Numbered from the stretch's first letter, positions 33,722-44,085 are shown. The stretch is DNA of 64,000 nt from an uncultured Burkholderiales bacterium (GCA_943908475.1 CALTTG010000008.1:27926-91925), one strand, 5' to 3'. The notes: generated from the letters alone by a model not told the origin. Program-made: numbers and translations.

Positions 33722-35086
33722 ATGCATCCAGTACCGATGGTTGAACGAGTGATTCCACAAACGACACGGAGGCGTCAGGCGGTTCGCCTGACGGGGTGTG
33801 TGGCGGGCGCCATGGCGGGAGTGGCCATGGCGTCCGGCGGCCCCGCCGAGCCGGCATCCCTGGCCGAGTTCAAAGCGGCCGTCGACATGTTGTGGTTGGT
33901 GGCCGCCGGTGCGCTGGTGTTTTTCATGCAGGCGGGCTTTGCGTTTCTCGAAGCCGGCATGTCCCGCTCGAAAAACACCGTCAACGTCATCATGAAGAAT
34001 TACTGCGACATGTGCTTTGGCGCGGTGGCCTTCTGGTTGGTGGGCTATGGCCTGATGTTCGGGGCCAACCCGAGCGGGTGGTTGGGCACCAGTGGCTTTG
34101 CCTTGCACCGAGTGCCCGAGTCTGAGTACGGTCTGTTGTTCTTTCAGATGATGTTTGCCGCCACCTCGGCGACCATCGTCAGCGGTGCAGTGGCCGAGCG
34201 AACCCGTTTTTCAGCCTACATCATTGGCTCGGTCGTCATCACTGGGCTGATTTACCCGGTGTTTGGCAGTTGGGCGTGGGGTGGCTTGCACGGTGGACAC
34301 GGTTGGCTCAAGGAAATGGGCTTTGTCGATTTCGCGGGCTCCACGGTGGTGCATGCGGTGGGCGGCTGGGCCGCACTGGCCGCCTTGATCTGTGTCGGGC
34401 CTCGAACAGGCCGCTATGGCCCCGATGGCAAGCCGCGCCAGATCCTGGGGCACAACCTCACGCTGGTGGCGCTGGGCGCGTTCATCCTCTGGCTGGGGTG
34501 GTTCGGCTTCAATGCGGGCAGCACGGCCGCGGCATCGGTGAGCTTGGGCAAGATCGCTTTGAACACGCATCTGGGTGGCGCTGCAGGCGCTTTGGGCGCC
34601 ATGCTGATGTTGTCCGTCGGGCGCCAGAAGTTGTTGATGTCCAGCACGGTCAACGGTTCGATCGCAGGCCTGGTGGGGGTGACGGCGGGCTGTCACGTCA
34701 TTGAACCTGCGTTTGCCCTGCTGACGGGCGCGGTGGCCGGCGCTTTGAGCGTCGTGGCGGCGCAAGTGCTGGAAGCTTTCCGCATTGACGATGTGGTCGG
34801 CGCGGTGTCGGTTCACGTGGTGGGCGGGGTGTGGGGGACGTTGGCCGCGGGCCTGTTCCACGCCGAGCGCATGTTCGACCCGGCATTGTTGGGGGTGCAG
34901 GCCCTCGGTTGCCTGGTGGCCTTCGTCTGGGCCTTTGGCGGCTCGATGCTGATGTTCAAGTTGATCAACCAGGTGGTGCCGCTTCGGGCGTCAACCCTGG
35001 ACGAGCAACGCGGTCTTGATTTCACGGAACACTATGAACTCGGTTATCCCGAATTCCAGAAAGATGCCGTCCACCGTGGCAAGTGA
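33722..35086 (+). CDS. amtB: Ammonium channel (Amt/MEP/Rh family)
   Basis: The 454-residue channel moves ammonia across the inner membrane. It has an N-terminal signal-like segment (RLTGCVAGAMAGVAMASGG) and eleven helices starting at MLWLVAAGALVFFMQAGFAFLEAGM. The twin pore histidines are in VVHAVGGW and VHVVGGVWG. No glnK (PII) gene is adjacent, unlike the usual glnK-amtB pair. The start is uncertain: ATGs at 33722 and 33737 both precede the signal segment and neither has a strong ribosome-binding site. Its last 23 bases overlap the next gene. Confidence 0.9.
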   Translation: MHPVPMVERVIPQTTRRRQAVRLTGCVAGAMAGVAMASGGPAEPASLAEFKAAVDMLWLVAAGALVFFMQAGFAFLEAGMSRSKNTVNVIMKNYCDMCFGAVAFWLVGYGLMFGANPSGWLGTSGFALHRVPESEYGLLFFQMMFAATSATIVSGAVAERTRFSAYIIGSVVITGLIYPVFGSWAWGGLHGGHGWLKEMGFVDFAGSTVVHAVGGWAALAALICVGPRTGRYGPDGKPRQILGHNLTLVALGAFILWLGWFGFNAGSTAAASVSLGKIALNTHLGGAAGALGAMLMLSVGRQKLLMSSTVNGSIAGLVGVTAGCHVIEPAFALLTGAVAGALSVVAAQVLEAFRIDDVVGAVSVHVVGGVWGTLAAGLFHAERMFDPALLGVQALGCLVAFVWAFGGSMLMFKLINQVVPLRASTLDEQRGLDFTEHYELGYPEFQKDAVHRGK

Positions 35087-35771
35087 ATTGCCCGAGTCGT
35101 TGCGGCATGCATTGATGTCGGCTTTGCTGGTGGACCTCAGCCCTCAAGATGCTCGCCAGGCGTTGATGCTCTGGCAACCTTGTGCCAGCGGTCAATCGAC
35201 CGCGCTCGCCGGGCTGAGTCGATTTTGTCGCGCTGTGGCCAAGCAGTTCGGCCTTCAGGGCCGAGAAGCGGAGATGCACCTGCGCATCATTCGGGTGATG
35301 CAGGCGCAAGTCAGTGGCGTTCAGCTTCGCGAGGCGCCGCAAGAGGTCACGAACACCCGCCCTGGTCGCCTGGAGCCAGAAATGGCCACTTCCAGTGCCA
35401 ACGATTCCTTGCCCCCCGGCTTGTCCGCACTCACCGTGCAGCGCTTCTTGGAGGCGGTGGAGAAGCTGCTCGAGCGAGAGTGCGCCGAGTCATACACCCC
35501 CGCCCTGTGGCGTCAAAGCTTGCAACGTCATGCGGGGCGCTTGCCCAAGGCCCTGAGCATCCACCTGGCCGATTGGTTGTGGGGCCGCGCCGAGGTGTTG
35601 CAGGGAGATTGGCCTGCACGAGGCGCTGGCACCCGGTTGATCAACATGGCTTATGTGGCCTTGGCCGAGTGGGTCGGCCCCGTCAAAGCCGATGCGGGCT
35701 TCACGATGATCGTCAAAGAATTTGAAAACAAGTCTGATCAGACTCTCTGTGATGTCAGAAGGTATTTATAG
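35064..35771 (+). CDS. Uncharacterised protein downstream of amtB
   Basis: I do not recognise this 235-residue product. It is mostly helical by eye with no signal peptide or membrane segment. The N-terminal half (ELPESLRHALMSALLVDLSPQD) and C-terminal half (LSALTVQRFLEAVEKLLERECAE ...) are separated by a polar linker around residues 90-120. The ATG at 35064 is chosen; in-frame ATGs at 35016 and 35034 would increase the overlap with amtB. Codon use resembles its neighbours and the frame is long and uninterrupted, supporting a real gene translated by coupling from amtB. Confidence 0.55.
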   Translation: MPSTVASELPESLRHALMSALLVDLSPQDARQALMLWQPCASGQSTALAGLSRFCRAVAKQFGLQGREAEMHLRIIRVMQAQVSGVQLREAPQEVTNTRPGRLEPEMATSSANDSLPPGLSALTVQRFLEAVEKLLERECAESYTPALWRQSLQRHAGRLPKALSIHLADWLWGRAEVLQGDWPARGAGTRLINMAYVALAEWVGPVKADAGFTMIVKEFENKSDQTLCDVRRYL

Positions 35772-35828
35772 TCTCGAGGCAGGCCGAAGTCTGGCCTGTG
35801 TTTGGACGCCAAGAAAGGTACCTTCGCC

Positions 35829-36140
35829 ATGAGCGACATCAAGTTTCAGCAAGCACACAACCTGGGCCTGGAAAAAGCCCGTGAACTCGCGCGCCAGTGG
35901 GTCGGCGAAGCTGCAAGCAAGATGGGATTGAACTGCCAGCACGTGGAGGGCGACACCCAAGACACCGTGACTTTCGAGCGCATGGGGGTCAATGGCACCA
36001 TGTTGGTGTCTGGCGATCAGTTCGACCTCAACATCAAGCTGGGCATGATGATGTCGGCCTTCAAGCCGATGATCGAGGCCGAAGTCACCAAGAACCTGGG
36101 GCGCATCATTGAAAAAGCCTCAGGGTCTTCACAGGCCTGA
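35829..36140 (+). CDS. Polyhydroxyalkanoic acid system family protein
   Basis: The 103-residue protein matches the small PHA-granule-region family of Betaproteobacteria: MSDIKFQQAHNLGLEKARELARQW with the signature helix, then strands VTFERMGVNGTMLVSGDQFDLNIKLG and a C-terminal helix. Members are found near PHA synthesis genes and their molecular role is unproven. AAGAAAG at 35810-35816 is a modest ribosome-binding site, and a terminator follows 20 bases after the stop. With bktB and acyl-CoA-binding protein it fits a PHA-storing lifestyle. Confidence 0.8.
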   Translation: MSDIKFQQAHNLGLEKARELARQWVGEAASKMGLNCQHVEGDTQDTVTFERMGVNGTMLVSGDQFDLNIKLGMMMSAFKPMIEAEVTKNLGRIIEKASGSSQA

Positions 36141-36160
36141 GGCTTGAAATCGACGTGATC

Positions 36161-36185
36161 AGGGGCTCCTCGGAGCCCCTTTTTG
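36161..36185 (+). terminator. Rho-independent terminator after the PHA-system gene
   Basis: A perfect 8-base stem AGGGGCTC/GAGCCCCT with loop CTCG is followed by TTTTT on the plus strand. It sits between this gene and the convergent acyl-CoA-binding protein gene. The minus strand has no T-tract beyond the stem. Confidence 0.88.
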
Positions 36186-36455
36186 TCATTTCTTCAGCGA
36201 GATTTTCAGCGACTCGACCAGGTCGATGTAGCCTTGCTTGGCCGCATCCTGGGTCTTGCCCTTCAGGCCCGCCCAGGCGTCGTACTTGGCGCGGCCCACG
36301 AAGTCCATCATGCCGGGGCGATCACCCTGGACATCGCCCACGCTGCCTTGCTTGAACAGCGAGTACATCTTCAGCAGGGTGTCGTTGTCGGGCTTGGCGG
36401 GCAGCTGCTTGGAATCGGCCAGTGCCTGGTCGAAGCGTGCTTGCAGGTCGGACAT
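36186..36455 (-). CDS. Acyl-CoA-binding protein
   Basis: The 89-residue protein is a four-helix acyl-CoA-binding protein that carries medium- and long-chain acyl-CoA esters in the cytoplasm. The diagnostic stretch is LKMYSLFKQGSVGDVQGDRPGMMDFVGRAKYDAWAGL, whose tyrosine and lysine residues contact the CoA (split here: LLKMYSLFKQ at about 29-38 and RAKYDAWAGLKG near 55-66). The start at 36455 gives the family N-terminus; an in-frame start at 36497 would add 14 residues. It is 43 bases downstream of a TetR gene on the same strand. Confidence 0.93.
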   Translation of the reverse strand: MSDLQARFDQALADSKQLPAKPDNDTLLKMYSLFKQGSVGDVQGDRPGMMDFVGRAKYDAWAGLKGKTQDAAKQGYIDLVESLKISLKK

Positions 36456-36498
36456 GGAAATGCTCCTACGGTCGTCGGTGTTGTCAGAAGTGGGCATC

Positions 36499-37224
36499 TT
36501 AACTGGCCGATTCCTGCAGCCACCAAGGGTCTGAGCCGAGTTGATCCCCCCGGCTCAGGTGGGTCGCCAAGGCTTCGCGCTCGACCTCCAAAAGGCAGGG
36601 GGCCATCAGGCCCAGCGCCCGGTTCACCGCACGCGTCACGACCTGCGCTTCGTGCTGACGCAGCCGCTCGCGTGGGTCCAGGGCCCCATCGAGCCCCATG
36701 CTCCCGGTCAATGTGGCCAGCATCGGCCCCACCCAGAGGTGCAGCACTTGATCGGTGGGGGCTGGCGATTGCCAGGGCAGGGCTCGGAGTAAACCGGTCA
36801 GCAGGGCCGCTTGCTGACGAAGCATCAACGGCATTTCGTCTTCCAGCGTGCGTTGCCGAGACACCAGGTCGTTGAGGTCTCGAAACAGAAAACGGTAGGT
36901 CCACGCGGTTTTCGAGAGCGCCTGCATGACCGTCACCAGCTCGATCCATGCCGGCTGCGTGGACCCCCAAGGGGTGGCCGGGGGGGCAGCGAGAAGTCTC
37001 GATCCGGGTTGCAGCAGCGCTTCGATCTCGTGCCGATAGCGCTCGAACAAGCCTTGGATCAAAGCATCCCGTGTGGGGTGGTGATAAAACAGGTTGCCCG
37101 GACTGATGCCCAATTCGGCGCACAACTGACTGGTCGACACATTGGGCTCGCCGAAACGATTGAACATGACCAGGGTCACATCCAAAATGCGTTCGGCGGT
37201 GCGGCGGGGCTTTTTCGTGGGCAT
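36499..37224 (-). CDS. TetR-family regulator
   Basis: The 241-residue regulator has a TetR helix-turn-helix (about residues 10-57; TAERILDVTLVMFNRFG, STSQLCAELGISPGNLFYHH) and a long C-terminal domain with a tryptophan-rich segment near 105-115 and repeated proline/arginine turns. Proteins of this architecture often act on fatty-acid or efflux genes. It is divergent from the ABC exporter pair (39 bases between starts) and upstream of the acyl-CoA-binding protein gene; either may be a target. The frame is open far upstream antisense to the ABC gene, but the start at 37224 gives the normal TetR N-terminus. Confidence 0.85.
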   Translation of the reverse strand: MPTKKPRRTAERILDVTLVMFNRFGEPNVSTSQLCAELGISPGNLFYHHPTRDALIQGLFERYRHEIEALLQPGSRLLAAPPATPWGSTQPAWIELVTVMQALSKTAWTYRFLFRDLNDLVSRQRTLEDEMPLMLRQQAALLTGLLRALPWQSPAPTDQVLHLWVGPMLATLTGSMGLDGALDPRERLRQHEAQVVTRAVNRALGLMAPCLLEVEREALATHLSRGDQLGSDPWWLQESAS

Positions 37225-37263
37225 GAGCAGTGGAGCCGGTGACTTCCTACAATTGTCGCCTCC

Positions 37264-38172
37264 ATGAGTGCCATCTCCTTCCAGAACGTCGCCAAGACTT
37301 ACGATGCCGCCGGCCGCCAGGTGCGGGCGCTGCAGGGTGTGAGTTTCGACATCGCCCAGGGTGAATTTTTCGGTTTGCTGGGGCCCAACGGCGCCGGCAA
37401 GACCACCCTGATCAGCATCCTTGCGGGCCTGGCCCGAGCCTCCAGTGGGCAGGTCCGCGTGCTGGGGCACGACGTGCGTGCCGACTACCAGGCCGCCCGG
37501 CGTGCGCTGGGGGTGGTGCCCCAAGAGCTGGTGTTCGATCCCTTTTTCTCGGTGCGCGAAACCTTGCGCAACCAGAGTGGTTACTTCGGCATTCGTCGAA
37601 ACGACGACTGGATCGACGAGTTGCTCACCCACCTGGGGCTGGCCGACAAGGCCAATGCCAACATGCGCCAGTTGTCGGGGGGCATGAAGCGGCGTGTGCT
37701 GGTGGCCCAAGCCCTGGTTCACCGGCCGCCCGTGATCGTGCTGGACGAGCCGACCGCGGGTGTTGACGTTGAATTGCGCCAGACCTTGTGGCAGTTTGTT
37801 GCCCGCCTCAACAAGGAGGGGCACACCGTGCTGCTCACCACCCACTACCTGGAAGAGGCCGAGGCCCTGTGTCACCGCATTGGCATGATCAAACAAGGTC
37901 AACTGGTGGCCCTGGACACCACGTCGGCTTTGTTGGCCGGGACGGCGCAGGCCATGCTTCGGTTCAAGACCGACGAGGCCCTGCCATCTGACCTGGCGGT
38001 GCGGGCGAGGGTCACCGGGCGCGTGGTGCAATTGCCAGCCCGTGACACCCTGGAAGTCGAGCAGATCCTGACCGCGTTGAGGGTGGCGGGCTGCAAGGTC
38101 GAGGACCTCGAAATCGGACGCGCTGACCTCGAAGACGTGTTCCTCAACATCATGCAAGGCAAGACGTCATGA
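37264..38172 (+). CDS. ABC transporter ATP-binding protein (YadG-like)
   Basis: The 302-residue ATPase has Walker A GPNGAGKTT (about residues 40-48), the Q-loop VVPQE, signature LSGGMKRR, Walker B VIVLDEPTAG and the switch histidine in TTHYLEE. The extension after about residue 230 is typical of the CcmA/DrrA-type exporters. Its stop overlaps the permease start by 4 bases. The pair resembles E. coli YadG/YadH, exporters of unknown substrate, and sits in its usual Burkholderiales place upstream of bolA-murA-his. Confidence 0.9.
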   Translation: MSAISFQNVAKTYDAAGRQVRALQGVSFDIAQGEFFGLLGPNGAGKTTLISILAGLARASSGQVRVLGHDVRADYQAARRALGVVPQELVFDPFFSVRETLRNQSGYFGIRRNDDWIDELLTHLGLADKANANMRQLSGGMKRRVLVAQALVHRPPVIVLDEPTAGVDVELRQTLWQFVARLNKEGHTVLLTTHYLEEAEALCHRIGMIKQGQLVALDTTSALLAGTAQAMLRFKTDEALPSDLAVRARVTGRVVQLPARDTLEVEQILTALRVAGCKVEDLEIGRADLEDVFLNIMQGKTS

Positions 38173-38942
38173 GCCGTTTCGACAGCATCGCCGGCACCAT
38201 GCCGCTGTTGCGCAAGGAAGTGCTGCGCTTCTGGAACGTGCGCTACCAGACCATTGCCGCGCCCGTGCTCACGGCCGTGTTGTACCTGCTCATCTTTGGC
38301 CATGTGCTGGAAGACCATGTGGAAGTGTTCAAGGGGGTGGTTTACACCAGCTTCCTGGTTCCGGGCCTGGTCATGATGAGCTTGCTGCAAAACGCCTTTG
38401 CAAACAGTTCCTCATCGCTCATCCAGAGCAAGATCACCGGCAACCTGGTGTTCGTTCTGCTGACCCCGCTGTCCCACCGCGCCTGGTTTTTGGCCTACGT
38501 CGGCGCATCGCTGGCGCGTGGGCTGGCCGTGGGCCTGGGGGTGTTCGTTGTGACCGTGTGGTTTGCTCCTCCGGGCATGCCGGAGCCCTGGTGGGCCCTG
38601 GTGTTCGGGGTGCTCGGCGGCATCTTGCTGGGCGCCTTGGGGTTGATCGCCGGTTTGTGGGCCGAACGTTTCGACCAAATGGCGGCCTTCCAGAATTTCG
38701 TCATCATGCCCATGACCTTCCTGTCGGGCGTGTTCTATTCGGTGCAGTCTCTGCCGCCGTTCTGGCAGGCGGTGTCGCACCTCAATCCCTTTTTCTACCT
38801 GATCGACGGTTTCCGCCGGGGCTTCTTTGGCGTCAGTGACGTCTCGCCCTGGGCCAGCCTGGCGATCGTGGCGGGCACGACCCTGGCGGTCTCGTTGCTG
38901 GCCCTGCACCTGCTGCGCATCGGGTACAAAATCCGCCATTGA
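38169..38942 (+). CDS. ABC-2 type permease (YadH-like)
   Basis: The 257-residue membrane protein has six predicted helices, starting at TIAAPVLTAVLYLLIFGHV, and the ABC-2 permease signature around NFVIMPMTFLSGVFYSVQSLP near residues 176-196. It pairs with the upstream ATPase to make a half-size exporter of the YadH group. The substrate is unknown; envelope lipid or glycan export is only a guess from family position. Translational coupling to the ATPase gene is through ATGA. Confidence 0.88.
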   Translation: MSRFDSIAGTMPLLRKEVLRFWNVRYQTIAAPVLTAVLYLLIFGHVLEDHVEVFKGVVYTSFLVPGLVMMSLLQNAFANSSSSLIQSKITGNLVFVLLTPLSHRAWFLAYVGASLARGLAVGLGVFVVTVWFAPPGMPEPWWALVFGVLGGILLGALGLIAGLWAERFDQMAAFQNFVIMPMTFLSGVFYSVQSLPPFWQAVSHLNPFFYLIDGFRRGFFGVSDVSPWASLAIVAGTTLAVSLLALHLLRIGYKIRH

Positions 38943-38979
38943 CCGGCGCGCCCCTTTTCCACCATCTGAGAATCACACC

Positions 38980-39231
38980 ATGGCCAACCCCACGCCAGAC
39001 CAGGTTCAGCACTACATCGCGGCCGGCTTGCCCTGCGAACACCTTGCCGTCGAGGGCGACGGGCAGCATTTCTTTGCGACCATCGTTTCGGTCGAATTCG
39101 AGGGGATGAGCCGCATCAAGCGCCATCAACGCGTTTACCAGGCCCTGGGCGATAGAATGAGGGCTGAGATTCACGCCCTGTCGATGAAGACCCTGACCCC
39201 GGCCGAGTGGGCCGCCCAAGGTCAGGCTTGA
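38980..39231 (+). CDS. BolA/IbaG-family protein
   Basis: The 83-residue BolA-fold protein has strands and helix HLAVEGDGQHFFATIVSVEFEG followed by RIKRHQRVYQALGDRM with the conserved surface histidine. It most resembles the IbaG/YrbA branch, commonly upstream of murA in gammaproteobacteria and Burkholderiales, and such proteins bind monothiol glutaredoxins through a shared [2Fe-2S] cluster. No strong ribosome-binding site is seen. It is 37 bases after the YadH-like gene and 101 bases before murA. Confidence 0.85.
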   Translation: MANPTPDQVQHYIAAGLPCEHLAVEGDGQHFFATIVSVEFEGMSRIKRHQRVYQALGDRMRAEIHALSMKTLTPAEWAAQGQA

Positions 39232-39288
39232 CCGTCCGGGGCGAGGAATGTCTGCCCCAATTGCCTTTTCATCAGCCCTAACCGGAAC

Positions 39289-39325
39289 GGCGCGACCCCG
39301 CTTGAGCGGAGGCATCGCGCCCTTT
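39289..39325 (+). other. Hairpin in the bolA-murA gap
   Basis: GGCGCGA (39289-39295) pairs with TCGCGCC (39315-39321), and an inner CCGC/GCGG stem (39298-39301 with 39306-39309) closes on TTGA. A short CCTTT follows, only 8-12 bases before the murA ATG. It could be a weak terminator for bolA or a leader structure affecting murA translation. Confidence 0.35.
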
Positions 39326-39332
39326 GCGTTTC

Positions 39333-40631
<1,299 letters not shown>

Positions 40632-40635
40632 ACCC

Positions 40636-41286
40636 ATGATCACCCTTGCACTCTCCAAAGGCCGCATCTTCGAAGAGACTTTGCCCTTGCTGGCCGCAGC
40701 GGGCATCGAGGTCACCGAAGATCCGGAAAAGTCTCGCAAGCTCATCTTGCCCACCACCCGCGACGATGTGCGCGTGGTGCTGGTGCGGGCCACCGATGTG
40801 CCCACCTACGTGGCCCATGGGGGCGCTGACCTGGGCGTCGCTGGCAAAGATGTGTTGATCGAGCACATCGGCAGCGAAGGCGACAGTGGCCTGTACCAGC
40901 CGCTGGACCTCAACATTGCCAAGTGCCGCATGAGCGTGGCCGTGCGCGCCGACTTCGACTACGAAGCCGCCGTCAAGCAGGGGTCGCGCATCCGCGTGGC
41001 CACCAAGTACACCACCATCGCGCGCGAGCACTTTGCCAACAAGGGCGTGCACGTGGACCTCATCAAGCTCTACGGGTCGATGGAGCTGGCGCCCTTGACC
41101 GGGCTGGCCGATGCCATCGTCGACCTCGTGTCCACCGGCAGCACGCTCAAGGCCAACAAGCTGGTCGAGGTCGAACAGATCATGAACATCAGCTCGCGTC
41201 TGGTCGTCAACCAAGCGGCGTTGAAGCTCAAGCGCGAGCCCATCCGCGCCATGATCGAAGCCTTCCAGTCGGCCATTCCCCGCTGA
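40636..41286 (+). CDS. hisG: ATP phosphoribosyltransferase, short form
   Basis: The 216-residue enzyme condenses ATP with PRPP in the first step of histidine synthesis. It is the short form lacking the C-terminal regulatory domain, so it needs the HisZ subunit (a histidyl-tRNA-synthetase paralogue), which is not in this window. The PRPP loop DLVSTGSTLKANKL is clear. It starts 4 bases after murA, suggesting a shared transcript. Confidence 0.95.
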   Translation: MITLALSKGRIFEETLPLLAAAGIEVTEDPEKSRKLILPTTRDDVRVVLVRATDVPTYVAHGGADLGVAGKDVLIEHIGSEGDSGLYQPLDLNIAKCRMSVAVRADFDYEAAVKQGSRIRVATKYTTIAREHFANKGVHVDLIKLYGSMELAPLTGLADAIVDLVSTGSTLKANKLVEVEQIMNISSRLVVNQAALKLKREPIRAMIEAFQSAIPR

Positions 41287-41324
41287 CGCCACGGCCTCTC
41301 GCGTTTTCTGAGATCCTTGTGTTC

Positions 41325-42641
41325 ATGACCGTCCAGATCCGTCACCTCGCCACCACCCAGTCCGATTTCGAGGCCGCCTTTCAGCAGGTGCTGCACTGGT
41401 CGGCCGATACCGACTCTGCGATCGAAGACCGCGTGGCGGCCATCCTGGCCGATGTCCGGCTGCGAGGCGATGCGGCCGTGCTGGAGTACACCGCCCGGTT
41501 CGATCACCTTCAGGTCGACGGCATGGCATCGCTGGAGTTGGGGCAGGCGGAACTCAAGGCGGCGTTTGACGGCTTGCCCGAAGTTCAGCGCGAAGCCCTG
41601 GAAAGCGCCGCACGCCGAGTGCGCAGCTACCACGAGCGCCAAAAAGAGGCCTGTGGCCTGAGCTGGCAGTACCGCGACGAAGACGGCACCTTGTTGGGAC
41701 AGAAGGTCACCCCCCTGGACCGCGTCGGCATCTACGTGCCCGGTGGCAAGGCGGCGTATCCGTCGTCGGTCTTGATGAACGCCATTCCTGCTCACGTGGC
41801 GGGTGTGGGCGAAATCATCATGGTCGTGCCCACGCCCCGTGGCGAGAAAAACCCCCTGGTCCTGGCTGCAGCCTATGTGGCCGGCGTCACCCGAGCCTTC
41901 ACCATTGGCGGGGCCCAGGCCGTGGCCGCACTGGCCTACGGCACGACCACGGTGCCCAAGGTGGACAAGATCACCGGTCCGGGCAATGCCTACGTGGCCA
42001 GCGCCAAAAAACATGTCTTCGGGCAGGTGGGCATCGACATGATCGCGGGCCCCAGCGAGATTCTGGTGCTGGCCGATGGCAGCACCCCCGCCGACTGGGT
42101 CGCCATGGACCTGTTCAGCCAGGCTGAACACGATGAGCTCGCCCAAAGCATCTTGTTGTGTCCCGATGCCGCTTACATTGCGCAGGTGCAGTCGGCCATC
42201 GACCGGCTGCTGCCGACCATGCCGCGCGCTGACATCATCCGCGCTTCTCTGGAGGGGCGTGGCGCCTTGATCCTCACGCGCAGCATGCAAGAGGCCTGCG
42301 AGATCAGCAACCGCATCGCGCCCGAGCACCTGGAGGTCAGCAGCCACGAGCCGCACCGTTGGGAGCCGTTGCTCAAGCACGCGGGCGCCATTTTCCTGGG
42401 CGCCTACACCAGCGAGAGCCTGGGCGACTACTGCGCGGGGCCCAATCACGTGCTGCCCACCTCGGGCACGGCGCGGTTCAGCTCGCCCTTGGGGGTTTAC
42501 GACTTCCAGAAGCGCAGCAGCCTCATCGAAGTCAGCGAAGCCGGCGCTCAGGTGCTGGGCCAGACCGCCGCGGTGCTGGCTTACGGGGAAGGCTTGCAAG
42601 CCCACGCCCAAGCCGCTGAATTCCGCCTCAAGCCGCGTTGA
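41325..42641 (+). CDS. hisD: Histidinol dehydrogenase
   Basis: The 438-residue zinc enzyme oxidises histidinol twice to histidine, using two NAD+. Conserved segments include VGIYVPGGKAAYPSSVLMNA, TIGGAQAVAALAYGT, ITGPGNAYV, and the zinc and catalytic region SQAEHDELAQS, with SLGDYCAGPNHVLPT near the C-terminus. The ATG at 41325 gives a normal N-terminus; upstream in-frame codons lie antisense to nothing and overlap hisG. It is followed by 121 bases and then an unexpected diguanylate cyclase gene before hisC. Confidence 0.95.
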   Translation: MTVQIRHLATTQSDFEAAFQQVLHWSADTDSAIEDRVAAILADVRLRGDAAVLEYTARFDHLQVDGMASLELGQAELKAAFDGLPEVQREALESAARRVRSYHERQKEACGLSWQYRDEDGTLLGQKVTPLDRVGIYVPGGKAAYPSSVLMNAIPAHVAGVGEIIMVVPTPRGEKNPLVLAAAYVAGVTRAFTIGGAQAVAALAYGTTTVPKVDKITGPGNAYVASAKKHVFGQVGIDMIAGPSEILVLADGSTPADWVAMDLFSQAEHDELAQSILLCPDAAYIAQVQSAIDRLLPTMPRADIIRASLEGRGALILTRSMQEACEISNRIAPEHLEVSSHEPHRWEPLLKHAGAIFLGAYTSESLGDYCAGPNHVLPTSGTARFSSPLGVYDFQKRSSLIEVSEAGAQVLGQTAAVLAYGEGLQAHAQAAEFRLKPR

Positions 42642-42762
42642 CGACCGTCCCCCTTGCTTGGGTGGGGGGGAAACGGTGATCTTGCTCAAACCCGCTGCAA
42701 TCGCCACGCCGACGGGTGGTGGCGTCTTGACGGGCTGATCGATAGCATCGAGGTATTCCCTG

Positions 42763-44075
42763 ATGTTGGGGAGTGCCGTTGCAATCGAGGTGCGCGTGGA
42801 AGGTGCTTGGTCAGGTCTGGATGCCGTTCAGATCCGCTTGTTGTTGTTGTGGGGCGTGACCGTGCTGGGGCTCAGTCTCAGCCTGGCCGCTCTGATCCAC
42901 CATCGCACATTCCCTTTTCAGCCCGGCAGTGCTTGGTTGCGATGGCGAGATCTGGTGTTGGGGGCCGACGCCGCACGGCGGGCCTTGTTGCTGCGCTACA
43001 GCGTGGGACTGGTCAATGGGTTCGCCGGCCTGATGGCGTTGAACTTCGGCGTCGAGAGAGGGGGCATCGATCCCAGCGATGCCCATGATCTCACGATCGC
43101 CGCGTTGGCGGTGGGGCTGGGGTGGCTGGCGTTCATGCGCACGGGTTGGAGCAGCAGGTGGTCAGACCAACGCATGTCTGAGCCTCAGGTCATGGTCGTC
43201 ACTGGGTTTCTGGCTTGGGGCTATCTCATTGGGGGGCCAGGTCGTCCTGTGGCCCTGATGATTTTGTTCGTGATACTGATGTTCTACATGTTCAAGCTCA
43301 GCAGTGTCCAATTGGTGCGTTGCTGCCTGTGGGCCATGTTGGCGTTTGGGGCCGCGTTCAGCAAGGTCGCCGTCTTGGAACAACGCACGCCGTATCAGGC
43401 CGAGATGCAGGCTGTCTATTTCGGGTTGCTGGTGATCATCCTCATCAGCATGTGCCTGATGGTGTCTTACGTGCAGGCGTTGCGTGCCAAGTCATCGGCG
43501 CGCAAACGTGAGTTGCTGGAGGCGCTCGCCCGCCTCAACGAACTGGCCACCCACGACGAACTCACGGGGCTCTACAACCGACGGCACATGCTCGAGATGT
43601 TGCATCGGAGCGCTCGCGGGCGGCCCGATCGGGGCAGCCCTGGTGCCTGTGCATGATCGACATCGACCATTTCAAATCGATCAACGATTGTCATGGCCAC
43701 GGCGTCGGCGATGAAGTCTTGCAGGCCATTGCTCGATTGATCAGCGGGATGTTGCGAGACAGCGATCAGGTGGCCCGTTGGGGCGGCGAGGAGTTTCTGG
43801 TGATGTTGCCCAACACGCGGCCGGACGAGGCCGTCGTGGTGATCGATCGCATTCGCCAGGCCCTCATGCGCTCGGGTGTCAGCCGCACGGTGCCTGACTT
43901 GCGCGTCACATTTTCGGCCGGCGTGACGGCCGTTGGACCTCAGGACTCCCTGCCCGCCGCCGTGGGGCACGCCGATCAGGCGTTGTACCAGGCCAAGGCG
44001 GCCGGCCGAGATCGGACCGTGGCCGCGCCCCCTCAAGCCCAGGCGCGTCATCCACCTTGGGTGGGGGTGAGATAA
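42763..44075 (+). pseudogene. Membrane-bound diguanylate cyclase, broken by a single-base frameshift
   Basis: The first frame (42763-43656) encodes about seven transmembrane helices and the start of a GGDEF domain (ATHDELTGLYNRRHMLEMLHR). The second (to 44075) continues with MIDIDHFKSINDCHGHGVGDEV, the active-site RWGGEEF and an inhibitory-site RDSD five residues before it. In the second frame, reading back from 43653 gives ERSRAARSGQPWCLC, the expected join. One missing G in CATCGGAGCG (43603-43612; CATCGGGAGCG would restore HRERSR) explains the break. It is a decayed c-di-GMP synthase, a phase-variable one, or a sequencing error. It lies between hisD and hisC. Confidence 0.8.
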
Positions 44076-44085
44076 TCCCCGTGCC

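Noticed and set aside
42642..42680. CCCCC/GGGGG hairpin after hisD as a terminator
   Set aside because: The stem is short and is followed by AAACGG, not a T-tract, so there is too little support.
43653..44075. Independent small GGDEF gene
   Set aside because: It lacks the first part of the domain, which is encoded just upstream in another frame; a single-base shift explains both pieces.
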